From NCBI RefSeq assembly GCF_005937985.2, contig NZ_CP042172.1, forward strand, positions 1,550,001 through 1,614,000: a stretch of 64,000 nucleotides of DNA, in the 5' to 3' direction. Shown here in pieces: positions 8,488 through 18,067 of this stretch (positions are counted from its first letter, which is position 1; each line of letters begins with the position of its first letter). This DNA comes from Arthrobacter sp. KBS0702. GTDB taxonomy: Bacteria; Actinomycetota; Actinomycetes; Actinomycetales; Micrococcaceae. The notes beneath the pieces are model-generated. The model saw nothing but the letters and a program-made list of their open reading frames with translations, had not been told where the DNA came from and made no database searches. Made by a program: the position numbers and the translations under genes.

Positions 8488-9125
8488 TGTTTACCGGAAT
8501 TATCGCCGAACAGGGGAAGGTGCTGTCCGTCGAGCGCGACGGCGACACCAGCGCCACGCTGCGCCTGCACGCCCCTGAGAGCACCGCTGGACTGGCCCAC
8601 GGCGGCTCGATCGCCGTCAACGGGGTCTGCCTGACGGCCACGGACATCGACGGCACGGACTTCAGCGTCGACGTCATGGGCGAAACCCTGATCCGGAGCA
8701 CCATTGGCGGGCTGGCCGCGGGAGACCCGGTCAACCTGGAACGCTGCGTCCCGGCCGGCGGCCGACTGGACGGCCATGTGGTGCAGGGGCACGTCGACGG
8801 CGTCGGCGAACTGCTGGAACGCGAAGCGCTCGGCAACTGGGACCGGCTGCGCTTCGCCGTGCCGGCCCCGCTGGCCCGCTACATCGCGGAGAAGGGCTCG
8901 ATCGCCGTCGACGGCGTGTCCCTGACCGTCACCGCCGTAAGCCCCGCCTCCGAGCCCGCCCCGTGGTTCGAGGTCGGCCTGATCCCCACGACGTTGGCCG
9001 AGACCGGTCTGGGCGGCAAATCGGTGGGCAGCCGCGTCAACCTCGAGGTGGACGTCCTGGCCAAGTACACCGAGCGGCTGCTCGCCTTCGCCCCCGCCGC
9101 GCAGACCCAGGCGGCCGCAAAATGA
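8487..9125 (+). CDS. ribE: Riboflavin synthase (alpha subunit)
   Basis: It converts two molecules of 6,7-dimethyl-8-ribityllumazine into riboflavin. The 212-residue protein starts [12 protein letters not shown], the hallmark N-terminus, and contains two similar lumazine-binding halves. The first has [12 protein letters not shown], the second [24 protein letters not shown] joins them. It is also called ribC in some species. The start shares a base with the ribD stop (TGATG) and the stop overlaps ribB (ATGA), so the genes are translated in series. Confidence 0.96.
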   Translation: MFTGIIAEQGKVLSVERDGDTSATLRLHAPESTAGLAHGGSIAVNGVCLTATDIDGTDFSVDVMGETLIRSTIGGLAAGDPVNLERCVPAGGRLDGHVVQGHVDGVGELLEREALGNWDRLRFAVPAPLARYIAEKGSIAVDGVSLTVTAVSPASEPAPWFEVGLIPTTLAETGLGGKSVGSRVNLEVDVLAKYTERLLAFAPAAQTQAAAK

Positions 9126-9802
9126 ACCGGCTGCAGGACACCCCGGGACTCACCGTCGACGCGCCGGCGCTGGACCCGATCGACGACGCCATCCGCGCCA
9201 TGGCGGCCGGCCGGCCGGTGCTGGTGGTCGATAACGAGGACCGTGAAAACGAAGGCGACATCATCTTCGCGGCGCAGCACGCCACCCCCGCACTGATGGG
9301 CTGGACCATCCGGTACAGCTCCGGCGTGATCTGCGTACCGATGCCAAGCGACCAGGCCGATGCGCTGGAGCTGCCGCCGATGGTTGCCATCAACCAGGAC
9401 GCCAAAGGCACCGCGTATACCGTGTCATGCGACGCCGCCGTGGGCGTGAGCACCGGAATCTCGGCCACGGACCGGGCGCTGACAGCCCGGATCCTGGCCG
9501 ATCCGACGAGCCAGCCGAATTCCCTGACCCGTCCCGGGCATGTTTTCCCGCTTCGCGCCGTTAAGGGGGGTGTGCGGGAACGTCCCGGCCACACCGAGGC
9601 AGCAGTGGAGCTGTGCCGGCTGGCCGGCCTCGAACCCGTAGGCGTAATTGCAGAGCTGGTGCACGACGACGGAGAGATGATGCGGCTGGACGGACTCCGG
9701 GGCTTCGCCCTCGAACATGGCTGTCCGCTGATTTCGATTGCCGACCTGGTGGCGTACCTCGAAGCCGGGAACCCCGGCAGCCACGCAGCGGCATCCGCCT
9801 GA
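9122..9802 (+). CDS. ribB: 3,4-dihydroxy-2-butanone-4-phosphate synthase (stand-alone RibB)
   Basis: It makes the four-carbon precursor of riboflavin from ribulose-5-phosphate. The acidic metal loop [10 protein letters not shown] (residues 37-46) is diagnostic. [12 protein letters not shown] and [10 protein letters not shown] follow, the latter being part of the conserved core. At 226 residues it is a single-domain enzyme: the frame stops before GTP cyclohydrolase II, which is a separate gene 23 bp downstream. Many actinobacteria have a fused RibBA instead. The start ATG overlaps the ribE stop. Confidence 0.95.
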   Translation: MNRLQDTPGLTVDAPALDPIDDAIRAMAAGRPVLVVDNEDRENEGDIIFAAQHATPALMGWTIRYSSGVICVPMPSDQADALELPPMVAINQDAKGTAYTVSCDAAVGVSTGISATDRALTARILADPTSQPNSLTRPGHVFPLRAVKGGVRERPGHTEAAVELCRLAGLEPVGVIAELVHDDGEMMRLDGLRGFALEHGCPLISIADLVAYLEAGNPGSHAAASA

Positions 9803-9825
9803 CATCTTTGGATTGAGGAGAGACA

Positions 9826-10521
9826 ATGACGACTTCTGAAGCGCAGCCGGCCACCCCGGGACAGCAACCGCATCCGGTCAGCGGCGGACCGATCGTCCAG
9901 CTGCCCACCGCCTACGGAGACTTCGTGGCACAGGCCTGGACCGACCTGGCCACGGGTGCCGAGCACCTCGCCGTCAGCTCCCCGCTGCCGGCCACGGACG
10001 GCCAGGCGCCCCTGGTCCGGCTGCACTCCGAATGCCTCACCGGAGACGTGTTCGGTTCCTACCGCTGCGACTGCGGCGAACAGCTGGCCTACGCCCTGGA
10101 AATGATCCACGAATTCGGCGGCACGCTGCTCTACCTGCGCGGACAGGAAGGGCGCGGCATCGGCCTGGCCAACAAGATCAAGGCCTACGCCCTGCAGGAG
10201 GCCGGGTTCGACACGGTCGAGGCCAACGAGCAGCTGGGCCTGCCCGTGGATGCACGCTGCTACAAGGCCGCCGCGCAGATCCTGGCCGAGATGGGAATGC
10301 ATGAGATCCGCTTGCTGAGCAACAACCCTGACAAGCAGGACCGGCTGGCCCAGGCCGGCGTCCGGGTGGTCGAGATGGTCCCCACCGAGGTGCCGTCCCG
10401 GGAACAGAACCTCCGCTACCTGCAGACCAAGAAGGACCGGATGGACCACCGGCTGGTCCTGGACATGGAACCGGCCGCACCCGCCGCCGGACAGGGCGGT
10501 TTCGAGCACGAACAAGGCTAA
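9826..10521 (+). CDS. ribA: GTP cyclohydrolase II
   Basis: It opens GTP, the first committed step of riboflavin synthesis. The zinc site Cys70, Cys81 and Cys83 lies in [17 protein letters not shown], with the same 11 and 2 residue spacing as in E. coli. [10 protein letters not shown] and [13 protein letters not shown] follow, which form the GTP-binding and catalytic region. The 231-residue protein has an N-terminal extension of about 20 residues rich in Pro and Gln. A GAGGAGAGACA site precedes the ATG. It follows ribB without fusion. Confidence 0.96.
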   Translation: MTTSEAQPATPGQQPHPVSGGPIVQLPTAYGDFVAQAWTDLATGAEHLAVSSPLPATDGQAPLVRLHSECLTGDVFGSYRCDCGEQLAYALEMIHEFGGTLLYLRGQEGRGIGLANKIKAYALQEAGFDTVEANEQLGLPVDARCYKAAAQILAEMGMHEIRLLSNNPDKQDRLAQAGVRVVEMVPTEVPSREQNLRYLQTKKDRMDHRLVLDMEPAAPAAGQGGFEHEQG

Positions 10522-10585
10522 GCAGCCGCCCGTCAATCCGACCAGCACCACCCCCTCCCATACACCTCCACAGCAAGGACAACGC

Positions 10586-11071
10586 ATGAGCGGCCACGGC
10601 GCCCCACAGATCGACCTCACCACCTTCAGCCCCGAGGACACCTCCGGGCTGAAACTTGCCATCGTCGCCGCAAGCTGGCACACGCAGATCATGGACGGAC
10701 TGCTCGACGGCGCGCTGCGCGCCGCCAAGGAAGCCGGCATCGGCGAACCGACCGTGCTGCGCGTCCCCGGCACCTTTGAGCTGCCCGTCGCCGCGGCCCG
10801 GCTGGCGCCGCACTTCGACGCCGTGGTGGCGCTCGGCGTCGTCGTCCGCGGTGGAACGCCGCACTTCGAGTACGTCTGCGAAGCGGCCACGCTCGGCCTG
10901 ACCGAGGTCAGCGTCCGTACCGGCGTGCCGGTGGGCTTCGGCGTGCTGACCTGCGACACCGAACAGCAGGGCATCGACCGGGCCGGCCTTCCCGGCTCCA
11001 CCGAGGACAAGGGGCACGAGGCCGTTACCGCCGCCCTGGCCACCGCCGTCACACTCAAGCAGTACTCCTAG
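10586..11071 (+). CDS. ribH: 6,7-dimethyl-8-ribityllumazine synthase
   Basis: It joins the products of the RibB and RibD branches. The 161-residue protein has the usual blocks: [10 protein letters not shown] near residue 23, [12 protein letters not shown] near 63, and the catalytic-histidine segment [15 protein letters not shown] near 90. It forms multimeric shells in most bacteria. It is the last gene of the riboflavin operon, 64 bp after ribA, with an AGGACAAC site before the ATG. Confidence 0.96.
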   Translation: MSGHGAPQIDLTTFSPEDTSGLKLAIVAASWHTQIMDGLLDGALRAAKEAGIGEPTVLRVPGTFELPVAAARLAPHFDAVVALGVVVRGGTPHFEYVCEAATLGLTEVSVRTGVPVGFGVLTCDTEQQGIDRAGLPGSTEDKGHEAVTAALATAVTLKQYS

Positions 11072-11152
11072 CTTGTGTATTCCCTCACATCCGGGCCGTC
11101 ATCCAGCGGCCCGGCAGGCGGCGTCTTGCCGTGAGCAAGTAGGCTGGAGGGC

Positions 11153-11416
11153 GTGAAGAATTTCGAGTCGCTGTTCGCAGAACTGAGTGAGAAGGCAGCC
11201 GCCCGCCCGGAGGGCTCCCGCACCGTCGCCGAACTGGATTCCGGAGTCCACGGCATCGGCAAGAAAGTCGTGGAGGAAGCCGCCGAGGTCTGGATGGCCG
11301 CCGAGTACGAATCCGACGAGGCCGCAGCGGAAGAAATTTCGCAGCTGCTCTATCACCTGCAGGTTCTGATGCTCGCCAAAGGACTCAGCCTGGAGGACGT
11401 CTACAAGCATCTCTAG
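11153..11416 (+). CDS. hisE: Phosphoribosyl-ATP pyrophosphatase
   Basis: It carries out the second step of histidine synthesis. At 87 residues it is a stand-alone MazG-fold enzyme. The helix [16 protein letters not shown] and the later [15 protein letters not shown] carry the acidic metal-binding residues of the family. GTG start at 11153. It is separate from hisI, which lies 2.7 kb downstream in front of trpE. It is followed by hisG after about 100 bp. Confidence 0.95.
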   Translation: MKNFESLFAELSEKAAARPEGSRTVAELDSGVHGIGKKVVEEAAEVWMAAEYESDEAAAEEISQLLYHLQVLMLAKGLSLEDVYKHL

Positions 11417-11420
11417 CCAC

Positions 11421-11457
11421 GTCGCGCCGTCCGCGGCGGACCGAGTCCGCCCGCGAC
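11421..11457. other. Strong hairpin between hisE and hisG
   Basis: GGCGGAC (11435-11441) pairs with GTCCGCC (11445-11451) across a 3-base loop. An outer stem pairs GTCGCG (11421-11426) with CGCGAC (11452-11457), leaving an 8-base bulge on the left. No T-tract follows, so a simple terminator is unlikely. It may tune the hisE/hisG ratio or protect an RNA end. Confidence 0.4.
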
Positions 11458-11520
11458 CCCTGCGCACCACGTGGCCCGCTGTGCCTGCACCGATGACTTC
11501 CTAACCAGAAAGAACTTCCC

Positions 11521-12363
11521 ATGCTGAGAGTTGCCGTCCCGAACAAGGGATCTCTGTCCGAAGCCGCTTCCGCCATGCTCGCCGAAGCGGGCTACCGCCA
11601 GCGCCGCGACAGCCGCGAACTGGTCATGGTGGACCCGGACAACGACATTGAATTCTTCTTCCTCCGCCCGCGCGACATCGCCGTCTATGTCGGCCAGGGC
11701 ACCCTGGACGTCGGCATCACCGGCCGCGACCTGCTGCTCGACGCCGAGGTGGAAGCCGAAGAACTGCTGCCGCTGGGCTTCGCCGCCTCCACGTTCCGGT
11801 TCGCCGGACCCGTCGGGGACTTCAGCTCCATCGACCAGCTTGAAGGCAAGCGCCTCGCCACCAGCTACGACGGTCTGCTCCGCGGCTACCTCGCCCAGCG
11901 CGGTATCAACGCAAAGGTCGTCCGGCTCGACGGCGCGGTCGAATCCTCCGTCCGGCTCGGCGTCGCGGACGCGATTGCCGACGTCGTGGAGACCGGGACC
12001 ACGCTGAAGGCCGCCGGGATGGAAATCTTCGGCGAACCGATCCTGAACTCCGAGTCGGTCCTGATCGGCCGCAAGGGCGAGCAGAACCCGGCCACCGAGG
12101 TACTGATCCGACGCCTCCAGGGTGTCCTGGTGGCCCGCCAGTACGTGCTGATGGACTACGACATCCGCAAGGAGCTGGTGGAGCAGGCCGCCGCCCTGAC
12201 GCCCGGCCTGGAGTCGCCCACCGTCTCGCCGCTCCGCGACTCGGACTGGGTGGCCGTCCGGTCCATGGTGCCCAAGAAGGAAACCAACCGGATCATGGAC
12301 GAGCTCTACGACCTCGGCGCCCGGGCCATCCTGGTCAGCAGCATCCACGCCTGCCGGATCTAG
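11521..12363 (+). CDS. hisG: ATP phosphoribosyltransferase (long form)
   Basis: It starts histidine synthesis by joining ATP and PRPP. The 280-residue protein opens [14 protein letters not shown] and has [20 protein letters not shown], the PRPP-binding signature. The length and the C-terminal region after about residue 200 ([20 protein letters not shown]) mark the long, self-sufficient form. That form has its own regulatory domain for histidine feedback, so HisZ is not needed. A CAGAAAGAAC stretch precedes the ATG. Confidence 0.96.
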   Translation: MLRVAVPNKGSLSEAASAMLAEAGYRQRRDSRELVMVDPDNDIEFFFLRPRDIAVYVGQGTLDVGITGRDLLLDAEVEAEELLPLGFAASTFRFAGPVGDFSSIDQLEGKRLATSYDGLLRGYLAQRGINAKVVRLDGAVESSVRLGVADAIADVVETGTTLKAAGMEIFGEPILNSESVLIGRKGEQNPATEVLIRRLQGVLVARQYVLMDYDIRKELVEQAAALTPGLESPTVSPLRDSDWVAVRSMVPKKETNRIMDELYDLGARAILVSSIHACRI

Positions 12364-12411
12364 CGGCCCGTCCGTGAAGCCATCAACCGTGAGCAAACTC
12401 CAGGAGCAGCC

Positions 12412-13188
12412 ATGTCCGTAGCCGTCCGCGTCATCCCGTGCCTGGACGTCGACGCCGGCCGTGTGGTCAAGGGGATCAACTTCGAAGGCCTGCGCGACGC
12501 CGGTGACCCGGTGGAGCTCGCACACCGCTACGACAACGGCGGCGCCGACGAACTGACCTTCCTCGACGTCACGGCGTCCTCGGGCAACCGCGAAACCACC
12601 TTCGACGTCGTCCGGCGCACCGCGGAGGAAGTCTTCATCCCGCTGACCGTCGGCGGCGGCGTCCGCGGCGTGGCGGAAGTAGACAAGCTGCTGCGCTATG
12701 GCGCGGACAAGGCCGCCATCAACACCGCGGCCGTGGCCCGGCCCGAGGTGATCGATGAGATCACCCGCCACTTCGGCTCCCAGGTCTTGGTGCTCTCCCT
12801 CGACGCGCGGCGCACCCGGCCCGGCTCCGAGCCGACGCCCTCCGGCTTCGAAGTCACCACCCACGGCGGACGCCAGGGGACAGGAATCGATGCCCTCGCC
12901 TGGGCCCGTGAGGCCGCCGACCGCGGCGTCGGCGAAATCCTACTCAACTCGATCGATGCCGACGGCACCAAGGACGGCTTCGACCTCGAACTCATCCGCC
13001 TGGCCCGCGCCGCGGTCAAGGTGCCGCTGATCGCCTCCGGCGGGGCCGGCCGGCCGGAGCACTTCCCGCCGGCCGTGGCCGCCGGCGCCGACGCCGTGCT
13101 GGCAGCCTCGGTCTTCCACTTCGGCCCGCTGGACATGATCGCCCAGGTCAAGGCCGCCATCCGCGAAGCAGGCTTCCAGGTCCGCTAG
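12412..13188 (+). CDS. hisF: Imidazole glycerol phosphate synthase, cyclase subunit
   Basis: With HisH (not in this window) it makes imidazole glycerol phosphate and the purine precursor AICAR. The 258-residue TIM barrel begins [17 protein letters not shown], holding the catalytic aspartate. LTVGGGVRG and [12 protein letters not shown] are the two phosphate-binding loops, and [13 protein letters not shown] carries the second aspartate. A CAGGAGCAGCC site precedes the ATG. A long inverted repeat follows the stop. Confidence 0.96.
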   Translation: MSVAVRVIPCLDVDAGRVVKGINFEGLRDAGDPVELAHRYDNGGADELTFLDVTASSGNRETTFDVVRRTAEEVFIPLTVGGGVRGVAEVDKLLRYGADKAAINTAAVARPEVIDEITRHFGSQVLVLSLDARRTRPGSEPTPSGFEVTTHGGRQGTGIDALAWAREAADRGVGEILLNSIDADGTKDGFDLELIRLARAAVKVPLIASGGAGRPEHFPPAVAAGADAVLAASVFHFGPLDMIAQVKAAIREAGFQVR

Positions 13189-13215
13189 ACGGGCTACGGC
13201 GCCGCCGGCTTAAAC

Positions 13216-13278
13216 CAACGCGGGGCCACTTAGCGCCCATCCCGGAGGGGATTGTGGGCGTTAAGTGACCCCGCGTTG
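13216..13278. terminator. Long bidirectional hairpin between hisF and the convergent gene
   Basis: The left arm (CAACGCGGGGCCACTTAGCG and on, from 13216) pairs with the right arm ending GTGACCCCGCGTTG at 13278, about 23 pairs with few mismatches. It sits between convergent genes. There is no clear T-tract. The sequence has the look of a dispersed palindromic repeat used as a terminator. Confidence 0.7.
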
Positions 13279-13305
13279 CTGTGTGTGGGGGTGCTCTGTC
13301 GGGGA

Positions 13306-13950
13306 CTAGAGTCCGACTTCGGCGGACTGCAGCAGCGCGACGGCGTCCGGCTGGCCCTCGAAGGTCACCAGCGCGTGCCGGGTCCGGCCGTGGGCGTGCA
13401 TCAGCAGTTCGCCCGGCTCGCCCACAATCGCCACGGAGACGGGGGCGCGCTTGGCTACGTGCCGGGGACCGGACGGGCTCACCAGGACGATGCCCAGGTC
13501 CACGCCCCGGTAGAGAATGGCGGCGCGCTTGACCAGTTCGTCCCAGAGCGCGTCGGAGTAGGCCTCGTCCAGGGCGCGCGGCGCCCAGCGGTCGACCGCG
13601 CGGCGGACATCCTCGGTATGGACGAAGTATTCGATCAGGTTGGAGCTCTCGTCCAGGGCCTTGATCCGCATCGGCGAGAGCGCGGGCGGTCCGGCCCGGA
13701 AGGTGTTGACCAGCTTGGCGTAGGCTTCCGGGGTCTTGATGGTGGCGGCGAGTTCGGCCGTTGCCTGGTCCGAAGCCTTGGACAACCGCTTGATCAGGAG
13801 CCCGAGCCCGACGCGGGCTTTGCGCTCCCGCAGGTACAGGTGGGCGGCAAGGTCCCGGGTCTGCCAGCCCTTGCAGAGCGTGGGGGAGTCAGGGCCGGCC
13901 GCCAGCAGGGTTTCGGCCAGGACTTCTCGGGACGGTTCGACGAAATGCAT
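13306..13950 (-). CDS. TIGR03085-type DinB-fold metal-binding protein
   Basis: The 214-residue protein begins MHFVEPSREVLAETLLAAGP and continues TLCKGWQTRDLAAHLYLRER. This is the N-terminal pattern of actinobacterial mycothiol-dependent, maleylpyruvate-isomerase-like proteins. The His in DLAAHL and the later EYFVHTEDVRRA (with His) are likely metal ligands of the four-helix DinB fold. The frame is open for 13 more codons upstream, but the family N-terminus fits ATG 13950. It diverges from hisI. The substrate is unknown; a mycothiol-linked transferase role is inferred. Confidence 0.75.
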   Translation of the reverse strand: MHFVEPSREVLAETLLAAGPDSPTLCKGWQTRDLAAHLYLRERKARVGLGLLIKRLSKASDQATAELAATIKTPEAYAKLVNTFRAGPPALSPMRIKALDESSNLIEYFVHTEDVRRAVDRWAPRALDEAYSDALWDELVKRAAILYRGVDLGIVLVSPSGPRHVAKRAPVSVAIVGEPGELLMHAHGRTRHALVTFEGQPDAVALLQSAEVGL

Positions 13951-14094
13951 CACTTGTGAAACTAGCACGAGACGCCCTCCGGTGTGCACAGGAAGCGCCG
14001 CGGTTTTGGCCGCAACGGGCTTTTGGTGCGCATGTTAAGCGCGGGTCCGCCGGCGCAGGGCGGCGGCAGGCCCCGAGGCACTAGACTTGAGCTG

Positions 14095-14487
14095 ATGTCT
14101 GAGCAGCCCGCCCCCGCCCCCGTCAGCGAAACACCCCTCCCTGCCGGCCTGGCCGAGTCCCTGAAACGGGACAGCGCCGGCCTGGTGGCCGCGATCGTCC
14201 AGCAGTTCGACACCAACGAGGTGCTGATGCTCGGCTGGATGGATGACGAGGCTCTGCACCGCACCATGACCAGCGGACGGGTCACCTTCTACTCCCGCTC
14301 GCGGCAGGAATACTGGCGCAAGGGCGACACCTCCGGCCACGTGCAGTGGGTGAAGTCCCTCGCGCTGGACTGCGACGGCGACGCCCTGCTGGTCCGGGTC
14401 GACCAGGTCGGCGCCGCCTGCCACACGGGGACCCGGACGTGCTTCGACGGACGCGCGCTGGACGCCGTCGTCGGCGACGCCGACTGA
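14095..14487 (+). CDS. hisI: Phosphoribosyl-AMP cyclohydrolase
   Basis: It opens the adenine ring in the third histidine step. The 130-residue protein has [12 protein letters not shown], the block [19 protein letters not shown], and [20 protein letters not shown]. The latter two carry the zinc-binding cysteines and histidines of HisI. Only the cyclohydrolase domain is present; hisE is a separate gene at 11153. The start ATG 14095 fits the family better than upstream in-frame starts. It lies 88 bp before trpE, linking histidine and tryptophan genes. Confidence 0.95.
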   Translation: MSEQPAPAPVSETPLPAGLAESLKRDSAGLVAAIVQQFDTNEVLMLGWMDDEALHRTMTSGRVTFYSRSRQEYWRKGDTSGHVQWVKSLALDCDGDALLVRVDQVGAACHTGTRTCFDGRALDAVVGDAD

Positions 14488-14575
14488 CCCGGCGCACCCG
14501 CGGCGCAGCCCGGGCACTCGACGCCCCGGCACTTTGAAAGCAACAGAGCAAGAGAACAGGCGGAACACAACAGCC

Positions 14576-16144
14576 ATGCAGGACCTTGGAATCATCAGCC
14601 CCGGCCTGGACGAGTTCCGGGAACTCGCCGGGCACAGCCGTGTTATCCCGGTCCGGCTGAAGGTGCTGGCTGACGCCGAAACCCCGATCGGGCTGTACCG
14701 CAAACTCGCCCAGGGCCAGCCGGGGACGTTCCTGCTGGAGTCCGCCGCGGTGGGCGGCGCCTGGTCCCGCTACTCCTTCATCGGCGCACGCTCCCGCGCC
14801 ACGCTGACCACCAAGGACGGGCAGGCGCACTGGCTCGGCGAGCCGCCCGTCGGGGTCCCGCTGGACGGCAGCCCGGTCGATGCCATCCGGGACACCGTCC
14901 GGGCGCTGCACACCGAGCGCTTCGAGGGCCTTCCGCCCTTCACCTCCGGCCTGGTGGGGTTCCTCGGCTGGGAAACCGTCCGACACTGGGAAAAACTCAC
15001 CAGCCCGCCCGAGGACGACCTGGAACTGCCGGAAATGGCGCTGAACCTCGTGACGGACATGGCCGTGCACGACAACATGGACGGCACGGTGCTGCTGATC
15101 GCCAACGCGATCAACTTCGACAACAGCTCCGAACGCGTCGACGAAGCCTGGCACGACGCCGTCGCCCGGGTGAAGGCGCTGCTGGCGAAGATCAGCACCC
15201 CGACGGAGCAGCCCGTCTCCGTGCTCCAGCCCGCCGCCCTCGATTTCGCCTCGAGCGTGCAGGAACGCTGGGACGAAAACGACTACCTCGCCGCCCTGGA
15301 CCGCGGCAAGGAAGCGATCGTCGACGGCGAAGTCTTCCAGGTGGTGATCTCGCGCCGCTTCGAAATGGAATGCGGCGCCGATCCGCTGGACGTCTACCGC
15401 GTCCTGCGCAACACCAACCCCAGCCCCTATATGTACATCTTCAGCCTCGAGGATGCCGCCGGGCGCCAGTACTCGATCGTCGGCTCGTCCCCGGAGGCCC
15501 TCGTGACGGTTACCGGCGAGGAAGTCATCACCCACCCGATCGCCGGCTCCCGGCCGCGCGGCAAGACCATCGAGGCGGACAAGGCCCTCGCCGAGGAACT
15601 GCTCGCGGACCAGAAGGAACGCGCCGAGCACCTCATGCTGGTGGACTTGTCCCGCAACGACCTCTCCAAGGTCTGTGTGGCCGGAACCGTCGACGTCACG
15701 CAGTTCATGGAAGTGGAGCGGTTCAGCCACATCATGCACCTGGTGTCCACGGTGGTGGGCAAGCTCGCCCCGACCGCCACGGCCTACGACGTGCTCAAGG
15801 CGACCTTCCCGGCCGGAACGCTCTCCGGCGCCCCCAAGCCCCGCGCGCTGCGCCTCCTCGATGAGCTGGAACCCCACCGCCGCGGCATCTACGGCGGCGT
15901 GGTGGGTTACCTCGACTTCGCCGGCGACATGGACATGGCGATCGCCATCCGTTCCGCGCTGCTCCGCGACGGCCGCGCCTACGTTCAGGCCGGCGGCGGC
16001 ATCGTGGCCGACTCCGTCAACGCCACTGAGGCGCTCGAGACCATCAACAAGGCCGCCGCGCCGATGCGGGCCGTGCATACGGCGCAGTCGCTGCGCACCA
16101 TTACGGCAGAGACCGTGCCCGACGCCGGGACGGAGCAGCCATGA
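14576..16144 (+). CDS. trpE: Anthranilate synthase component I
   Basis: It makes anthranilate from chorismate with ammonia from TrpG, which is not in the window. The 522-residue protein has the N-terminal regulatory segment FLLESAAVGGAWSRYSFIGA with the LLES motif used in tryptophan feedback. The C-terminal chorismate-binding domain has DEVFQVVISRRFE-like and AGTLSGAPKPRALRLLDELE blocks and ends with QAGGGIVADSV. ATG 14576 is chosen over a TTG 14 codons earlier. No leader peptide rich in Trp codons was seen upstream. The stop overlaps the next gene as ATGA. Confidence 0.95.
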   Translation: MQDLGIISPGLDEFRELAGHSRVIPVRLKVLADAETPIGLYRKLAQGQPGTFLLESAAVGGAWSRYSFIGARSRATLTTKDGQAHWLGEPPVGVPLDGSPVDAIRDTVRALHTERFEGLPPFTSGLVGFLGWETVRHWEKLTSPPEDDLELPEMALNLVTDMAVHDNMDGTVLLIANAINFDNSSERVDEAWHDAVARVKALLAKISTPTEQPVSVLQPAALDFASSVQERWDENDYLAALDRGKEAIVDGEVFQVVISRRFEMECGADPLDVYRVLRNTNPSPYMYIFSLEDAAGRQYSIVGSSPEALVTVTGEEVITHPIAGSRPRGKTIEADKALAEELLADQKERAEHLMLVDLSRNDLSKVCVAGTVDVTQFMEVERFSHIMHLVSTVVGKLAPTATAYDVLKATFPAGTLSGAPKPRALRLLDELEPHRRGIYGGVVGYLDFAGDMDMAIAIRSALLRDGRAYVQAGGGIVADSVNATEALETINKAAAPMRAVHTAQSLRTITAETVPDAGTEQP

Positions 16145-16767
16145 CCGGCGCGGCAGGCACGATCAAGAGCACCAGCCCGGACGTTCCGCGCTGGGCCCGG
16201 AAGTCCACCCTGGTCCTGGTCATCGCGGCGCTGGCACTGGCCGTTTTCGGCACCACCACCCAGACCTGGCTGACGGTCCAGCTCGATCCCGGCCAGCTGG
16301 GCAAAGGCGTCAGCCAGAACGGGCTGCAGGTCCAGGGCAGCAAGGCCGCCACCACGGTCACCGCCCTCGCCCTGGTCGCCCTGGCCGGGGGACTCGCGGC
16401 GTCGATCGCCGGGCGCATCGCCCGCTGGGTCATCACGGCGATCATCCTGCTGGCCGCCGCGGGCATCGTGGCCGCTGCCGTAACCGTACTGTCCGACCCG
16501 CTGGCCGCGGCGCAGGGATCCATTGCCGCAGCCACCGGCATCAGCGGCAGCAACGTCCAGGTCGCCCTCACCGTGTTCCCGGTCCTCGCCGTCGTCGCCG
16601 GCTCCCTGCTCGGGATCAGCGCCCTCGCGATTGTTCCGGCCGGACGCTACTGGAAGAGCCGGACGAAGTACGACGCCGCCGCCACCGCCGGCGCTCCGGG
16701 CCCCGCCCAGCCGGCCGACGAGATCGACAGCTGGGACCGGCTCTCCCGCGGCGACGATCCCACCTGA
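16141..16767 (+). CDS. Tryptophan-operon-associated membrane protein
   Basis: This 208-residue protein overlaps the trpE stop by 4 nt. It has four hydrophobic stretches (about residues 20-38, 75-93, 98-118 and 145-165) and a periplasmic loop with TTQTWLTVQL after the first helix. That layout and position match the actinobacterial Trp-associated membrane protein family (TIGR02234/PF09534). Its function is not established; a role in tryptophan or precursor transport is only a guess from context. The C-terminus is hydrophilic. Confidence 0.85.
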   Translation: MTGAAGTIKSTSPDVPRWARKSTLVLVIAALALAVFGTTTQTWLTVQLDPGQLGKGVSQNGLQVQGSKAATTVTALALVALAGGLAASIAGRIARWVITAIILLAAAGIVAAAVTVLSDPLAAAQGSIAAATGISGSNVQVALTVFPVLAVVAGSLLGISALAIVPAGRYWKSRTKYDAAATAGAPGPAQPADEIDSWDRLSRGDDPT

Positions 16768-16881
16768 GACCAGGCAGCGGGCACGCCCGGCAAGGCTCCC
16801 TGCAGCGTGCCCGGTAACGCGGCCAATGACGCCGCCAAAAAATGGCAGAATGTAAGCAGTATTGATCCTGAGGAGATTTCC

Positions 16882-17169
16882 ATGAGCAAAGCCCCTGTTT
16901 CCGCACCCCAGCCCGCCGCCGGCACCGGCGTCTACGACGGCGTCGACCACAGCGAGCCCACCGGCCACGGCAACAGCCCGGCGGCCTGGACCACCGTGAT
17001 CATCATGCTGGTCGGCGCCCTCATCGCAGCCATCGCCTTCGTGATCGCCAACACCCCGATCTTCATCGCCGGTGCGGCCGTCATGCTGATCGGCCTGGTG
17101 GTGGGCTTTGCCATGCGCAAGGCCGGTTACGGCGTCGGCGGCAGCAAGCTGAAGAACTCCGGCCACTAG
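16882..17169 (+). CDS. HGxxPAAW-family small membrane protein
   Basis: The 95-residue protein has the family motif HGNSPAAW near residue 33, followed by two membrane helices (about 37-57 and 61-81) and a basic end. A GAGGAGATTTCC site precedes ATG 16882. It is a usual neighbour of trpC in Micrococcaceae and relatives. Its function is unknown. The 1 to 2 bp gap to trpC shows that the two are co-translated. Confidence 0.85.
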   Translation: MSKAPVSAPQPAAGTGVYDGVDHSEPTGHGNSPAAWTTVIIMLVGALIAAIAFVIANTPIFIAGAAVMLIGLVVGFAMRKAGYGVGGSKLKNSGH

Positions 17170-17171
17170 GA

Positions 17172-17987
17172 GTGAGTGTTCTCGATGACATCAACGCCGG
17201 TGTCAGGGAGGATATGGAGGCCCGCCAGCGCCTCGTCACGCTCGCCGAACTGAAGGAGCGTGCCGCGGCGGCGGTCCCGGCTCGCGACGCGTGGGCCGCC
17301 CTGGGCGGCCCGTCGGACCGGACGCAGCTCAAGGTCATCGCCGAAATCAAGCGCCGCAGCCCCTCCAAGGGCGCACTTGCGAGCATCGCGGACCCGGCCT
17401 CCCTCGCCGTGCAGTACGCCGACGGCGGCGCGGCCGTGATCAGCGTCCTGACGGAGCAGCGCCGTTTCAACGGCTCGCTGGCCGACCTCGACGCCGTCCG
17501 GGCAGCCGTGGACGTCCCGCTGCTGCGCAAGGACTTCATGATCGACGAGTACCAGATCTGGGAGGCCCGTGCCCACGGCGCCGACCTGATCCTGCTGATC
17601 GTCGCCTCGCTCTCCGACGCGCAGCTGCACGAGTACAGCGCCCTCAGCCGCGAGCTGGGAATGAACGTGCTCGTGGAGACCCACACGGCCGGCGAAGTTG
17701 AACGCGCCGTCGCCGCCGGGGCGCGGATCATCGGCGTCAACGTCCGGAACCTCAAAACGCTCGACGTCGACCGGTCCGTCTTCTCGGAGCTCGCCGCCGG
17801 CATCCCCGCCGGGGCACTCGTCGTGGGCGAGTCCGGCGTGCGCGGCGTCGACGACGTCCGGCACTACGCGGCCAGCGGCGCCAACGCAGTCCTGGTGGGC
17901 GAGGCGCTCGTCAGCGATGCGACGCCCCGCGACCGGATCGCCGAATTCATGGCGGCCGGAGCCGAAGAAATCGCCGCACGTCCCTGA
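17172..17987 (+). CDS. trpC: Indole-3-glycerol phosphate synthase
   Basis: It closes the indole ring in tryptophan synthesis. The 271-residue TIM barrel starts SVLDDINAGVREDMEARQ. It has the catalytic lysine segment VIAEIKRRSPSKG, then PLLRKDFMIDEYQI, NVLVETHTAGEV, IIGVNVRNLKTL and VGESGVRG, all typical. GTG 17172 lies directly after the stop of the preceding gene; its ribosome binding site is part of that gene's end. trpD and trpF are not nearby. Confidence 0.96.
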   Translation: MSVLDDINAGVREDMEARQRLVTLAELKERAAAAVPARDAWAALGGPSDRTQLKVIAEIKRRSPSKGALASIADPASLAVQYADGGAAVISVLTEQRRFNGSLADLDAVRAAVDVPLLRKDFMIDEYQIWEARAHGADLILLIVASLSDAQLHEYSALSRELGMNVLVETHTAGEVERAVAAGARIIGVNVRNLKTLDVDRSVFSELAAGIPAGALVVGESGVRGVDDVRHYAASGANAVLVGEALVSDATPRDRIAEFMAAGAEEIAARP

Positions 17988-18067
17988 CCCGCGGCCCGGC
18001 CGGGCATCCGGCCGGAGACCGCGGTGCGTCCGCGCGGCACCCAAGACCCAGATAGCAGTGGAACAGG

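Noticed and set aside
14488..14575. Tryptophan attenuator before trpE
   Set aside because: No short frame with consecutive Trp codons and no terminator/antiterminator pair was found.
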